Below are positions 22,154 through 23,182 of a DNA stretch of 23,182 nt, in pieces. Position 1 is the stretch's first letter, and each line of letters opens with the position of its first letter. Origin of the DNA: an uncultured Clostridium sp. (lineage in GTDB: Bacteria > Bacillota > Clostridia > Lachnospirales > Lachnospiraceae); assembly GCA_900551135.1 (NCBI GenBank), contig URUX01000016.1:1-23182 (forward strand). Direction: 5' to 3'. The notes beneath the pieces are model-generated. The model worked only from the letters and a program-made list of their open reading frames with translations, was not told the DNA's origin and searched no databases. The position numbers and the translations under genes are program-made.

Positions 22154-22791
22154 TGTGGAAATATGAAAAAAGACTTCAGTATCCAGTAAAAATCTCCCAG
22201 CCCAATCCAAAACTGGCATCCTTTATCATAAGCCAGTACGGAGGTCCTGACGGGGAGGCTGCAGCCGCAATGCGTTATCTGTCCCAGCGTTATGCAATGC
22301 CTTATAAAGAAGGAAAGGCGATTTTGACCGATGTAGGAACAGAAGAATTGGGACATTTTGAAATTATTGGTGCAATTGTACACCAGCTTACCAGAAATCT
22401 GACTATGGAACAAATTGAAGAATCCGGATTTGGGCCTTACTATATTGATCATACCACTGGCTTATGGCCGCAGGCTGCCGGAGGCATTCCGTTTAATGCC
22501 TGCGAATTCCAGTCCAAAGGCGATCCGATTACCGACTTGAACGAGGATCTTGCTGCCGAACAAAAAGCCAGAGTCACTTATGACAATATTCTTCGGGTCG
22601 TAAAAGATCCGGAAGTAGCTGATCCGATTCGTTTCCTTAGGGAGCGAGAAGTGGTTCACTATCAAAGATTCGGAGAGGCCCTTCGTATCGTGACCGACCA
22701 TTTGGATTCTAAGAATTTCTACGCATTTAATCCGGCATTTGATAAGAAAATGGCTGGGTGCGGATGTGCTTCCGGAACGTTTCGGGAATGA
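22153..22791 (+). CDS. cotJC: Spore coat protein CotJC, manganese catalase family
   Basis: A 212-residue ferritin-like protein of the Mn-catalase family that is built into the spore coat. Ligand-type residues are seen in DVGTEELGHFEIIG (E, E and H), DLAAEQKARVTYD (E) and REREVVHYQRFGEAL (E and H), so a dimanganese site could form and break down hydrogen peroxide. The C-terminus ends in the short Cys pair GCGCASG. ATG 22153 is chosen over ATG 22144 because AAGGAGG ends at 22143 and leaves 9 bases to the later one. It is the last gene of the cotJ operon, and a terminator follows. Confidence 0.96.
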   Translation: MWKYEKRLQYPVKISQPNPKLASFIISQYGGPDGEAAAAMRYLSQRYAMPYKEGKAILTDVGTEELGHFEIIGAIVHQLTRNLTMEQIEESGFGPYYIDHTTGLWPQAAGGIPFNACEFQSKGDPITDLNEDLAAEQKARVTYDNILRVVKDPEVADPIRFLREREVVHYQRFGEALRIVTDHLDSKNFYAFNPAFDKKMAGCGCASGTFRE

Positions 22792-22849
22792 GTAAGGATA
22801 GAAAATTAGAAAAAGTCTTCCTTGAAAACAAAAGTTTATGAATATGGAG

Positions 22850-22878
22850 AACAGCGATTCATTTGAGTCGCTGTTTTT
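22850..22878 (+). terminator. Intrinsic terminator of the cotJ operon
   Basis: AACAGCGATTC (22850-22860) pairs with GAGTCGCTGTT (22865-22875), with one T-G pair, around a 4-base loop, followed by TTT. Confidence 0.85.
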
Positions 22879-23041
22879 ACTTTAGCGGAACAAATTTAAG
22901 CTTTCTACAGTGGAGACAGCCGTACATAATACCACCGAAAGAAGGGTCACCACAGTGTAACATCTTATTGATATGTTCCATCTCAGTATTTCTGGGATAA
23001 AGAGTATATTTAATTTTTTCATAAAAGTCAGTAAAGATTTT
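22877..23041 (-). pseudogene. N-terminal remnant of an IS91-type transposase (zinc-binding domain)
   Basis: The minus strand reads KIFTDFYEKIKYTLYPRNTE and then HINKMLHCGDPSFGGIMYG-CLHCRKLKFVPLK before TAA at 22877-22879. The spacing of C-G with C-x2-C followed by KFVP is that of the transposase zinc-binding domain (PF14319) which opens IS91/IS801-type transposases. An in-frame stop lies just upstream, and the rest of the gene, including the catalytic domain, is absent. The break lies at the cotJ terminator. It is a decayed insertion remnant. From 23042 to the window end I see no gene, only a frame without start (about 23025-23174) whose product I do not recognise. Confidence 0.65.
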
Positions 23042-23182
23042 TTATATATGTTCAGTAGATGCACATTTTAAAGGGCAAAAGCCTTGGATTCACTTGGTAG
23101 TGGAAGGATACAGCCAAGACCAAGGTATTTATTGTCAGGTGAAATCCGAAGGAAAGGTTTTAGAATGTAATTAATACAGAAG

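Noticed and set aside
23025..23174. A plus-strand coding fragment at the window end
   Set aside because: It lacks a start codon and ribosome binding site and is not recognised. It may be noise or transposon debris.

Overview
The window looks like chromosomal DNA of an anaerobic, endospore-forming Clostridia, most likely a gut-type Lachnospiraceae. Pointers are a cotJABC operon and a spoIID-spoIIQ pair, rubrerythrin, a T-box controlled ileS, a DUF6062-type cysteine-rich protein, strong GGAGG ribosome binding sites and moderate GC. No phage, plasmid, CRISPR array or intact mobile element is visible. This placement is inferred from gene content only.

Layout. 1-3627 (+): the end of an SLC1-type dicarboxylate/amino-acid symporter, then a run of a DUF6062-like Cys-rich protein, a Nudix hydrolase, rubrerythrin and a YkuE-like metallophosphoesterase. 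A MATE-transporter remnant and a bidirectional terminator follow. 3844-6146 (-): a phosphoribosyltransferase of the orotate type with a degenerate PRPP loop, and nicotinate phosphoribosyltransferase. 6383-7762 (+): a secreted GHL10/DUF187 glycosidase-like protein, which overlaps tail-to-tail with a small membrane protein on the minus strand (7710-8285). 8409-14403 (+): a sigma-A promoter, an isoleucine T-box leader, ileS, and glgP only 21 bases downstream with no terminator between, so glgP probably shares the T-box transcript. 14497-15384: an SPL-family radical SAM protein.

15390-17270 is a sporulation block. spoIID is broken by two frameshifts. spoIIQ has an M23 fold from which every zinc-ligand position has been lost, and has its own sigma-F-like promoter. 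17301-20259 holds a CBS-pair protein, a FadR-type GntR regulator, a small alarmone synthetase and a gluconate/deoxygluconate-type SDR dehydrogenase. Paired TTGTATACAA-like operators with the same 20-bp spacing sit at both the gntR and the SDR promoters and tie these two genes together.

20260-20854 has a stem-loop, tRNA-Pro(GGG) with its own promoter, and the wreck of an AAA/DUF4143 ATPase. 20855-22878 is a second sporulation locus. A 140-residue protein with 25 cysteines (-) diverges from cotJA-cotJB-cotJC (+), and the intergenic region carries two back-to-back matches to the sigma-K consensus. The window ends in a decayed IS91-type transposase fragment.

I see no clearly new multi-gene system. 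The most promising observations are the GntR operator pairs, the divergent coat promoters with the Cys-rich protein, the damaged spoIID beside a ligand-less SpoIIQ, and the duplicated Cys/His module in the DUF6062-like protein.
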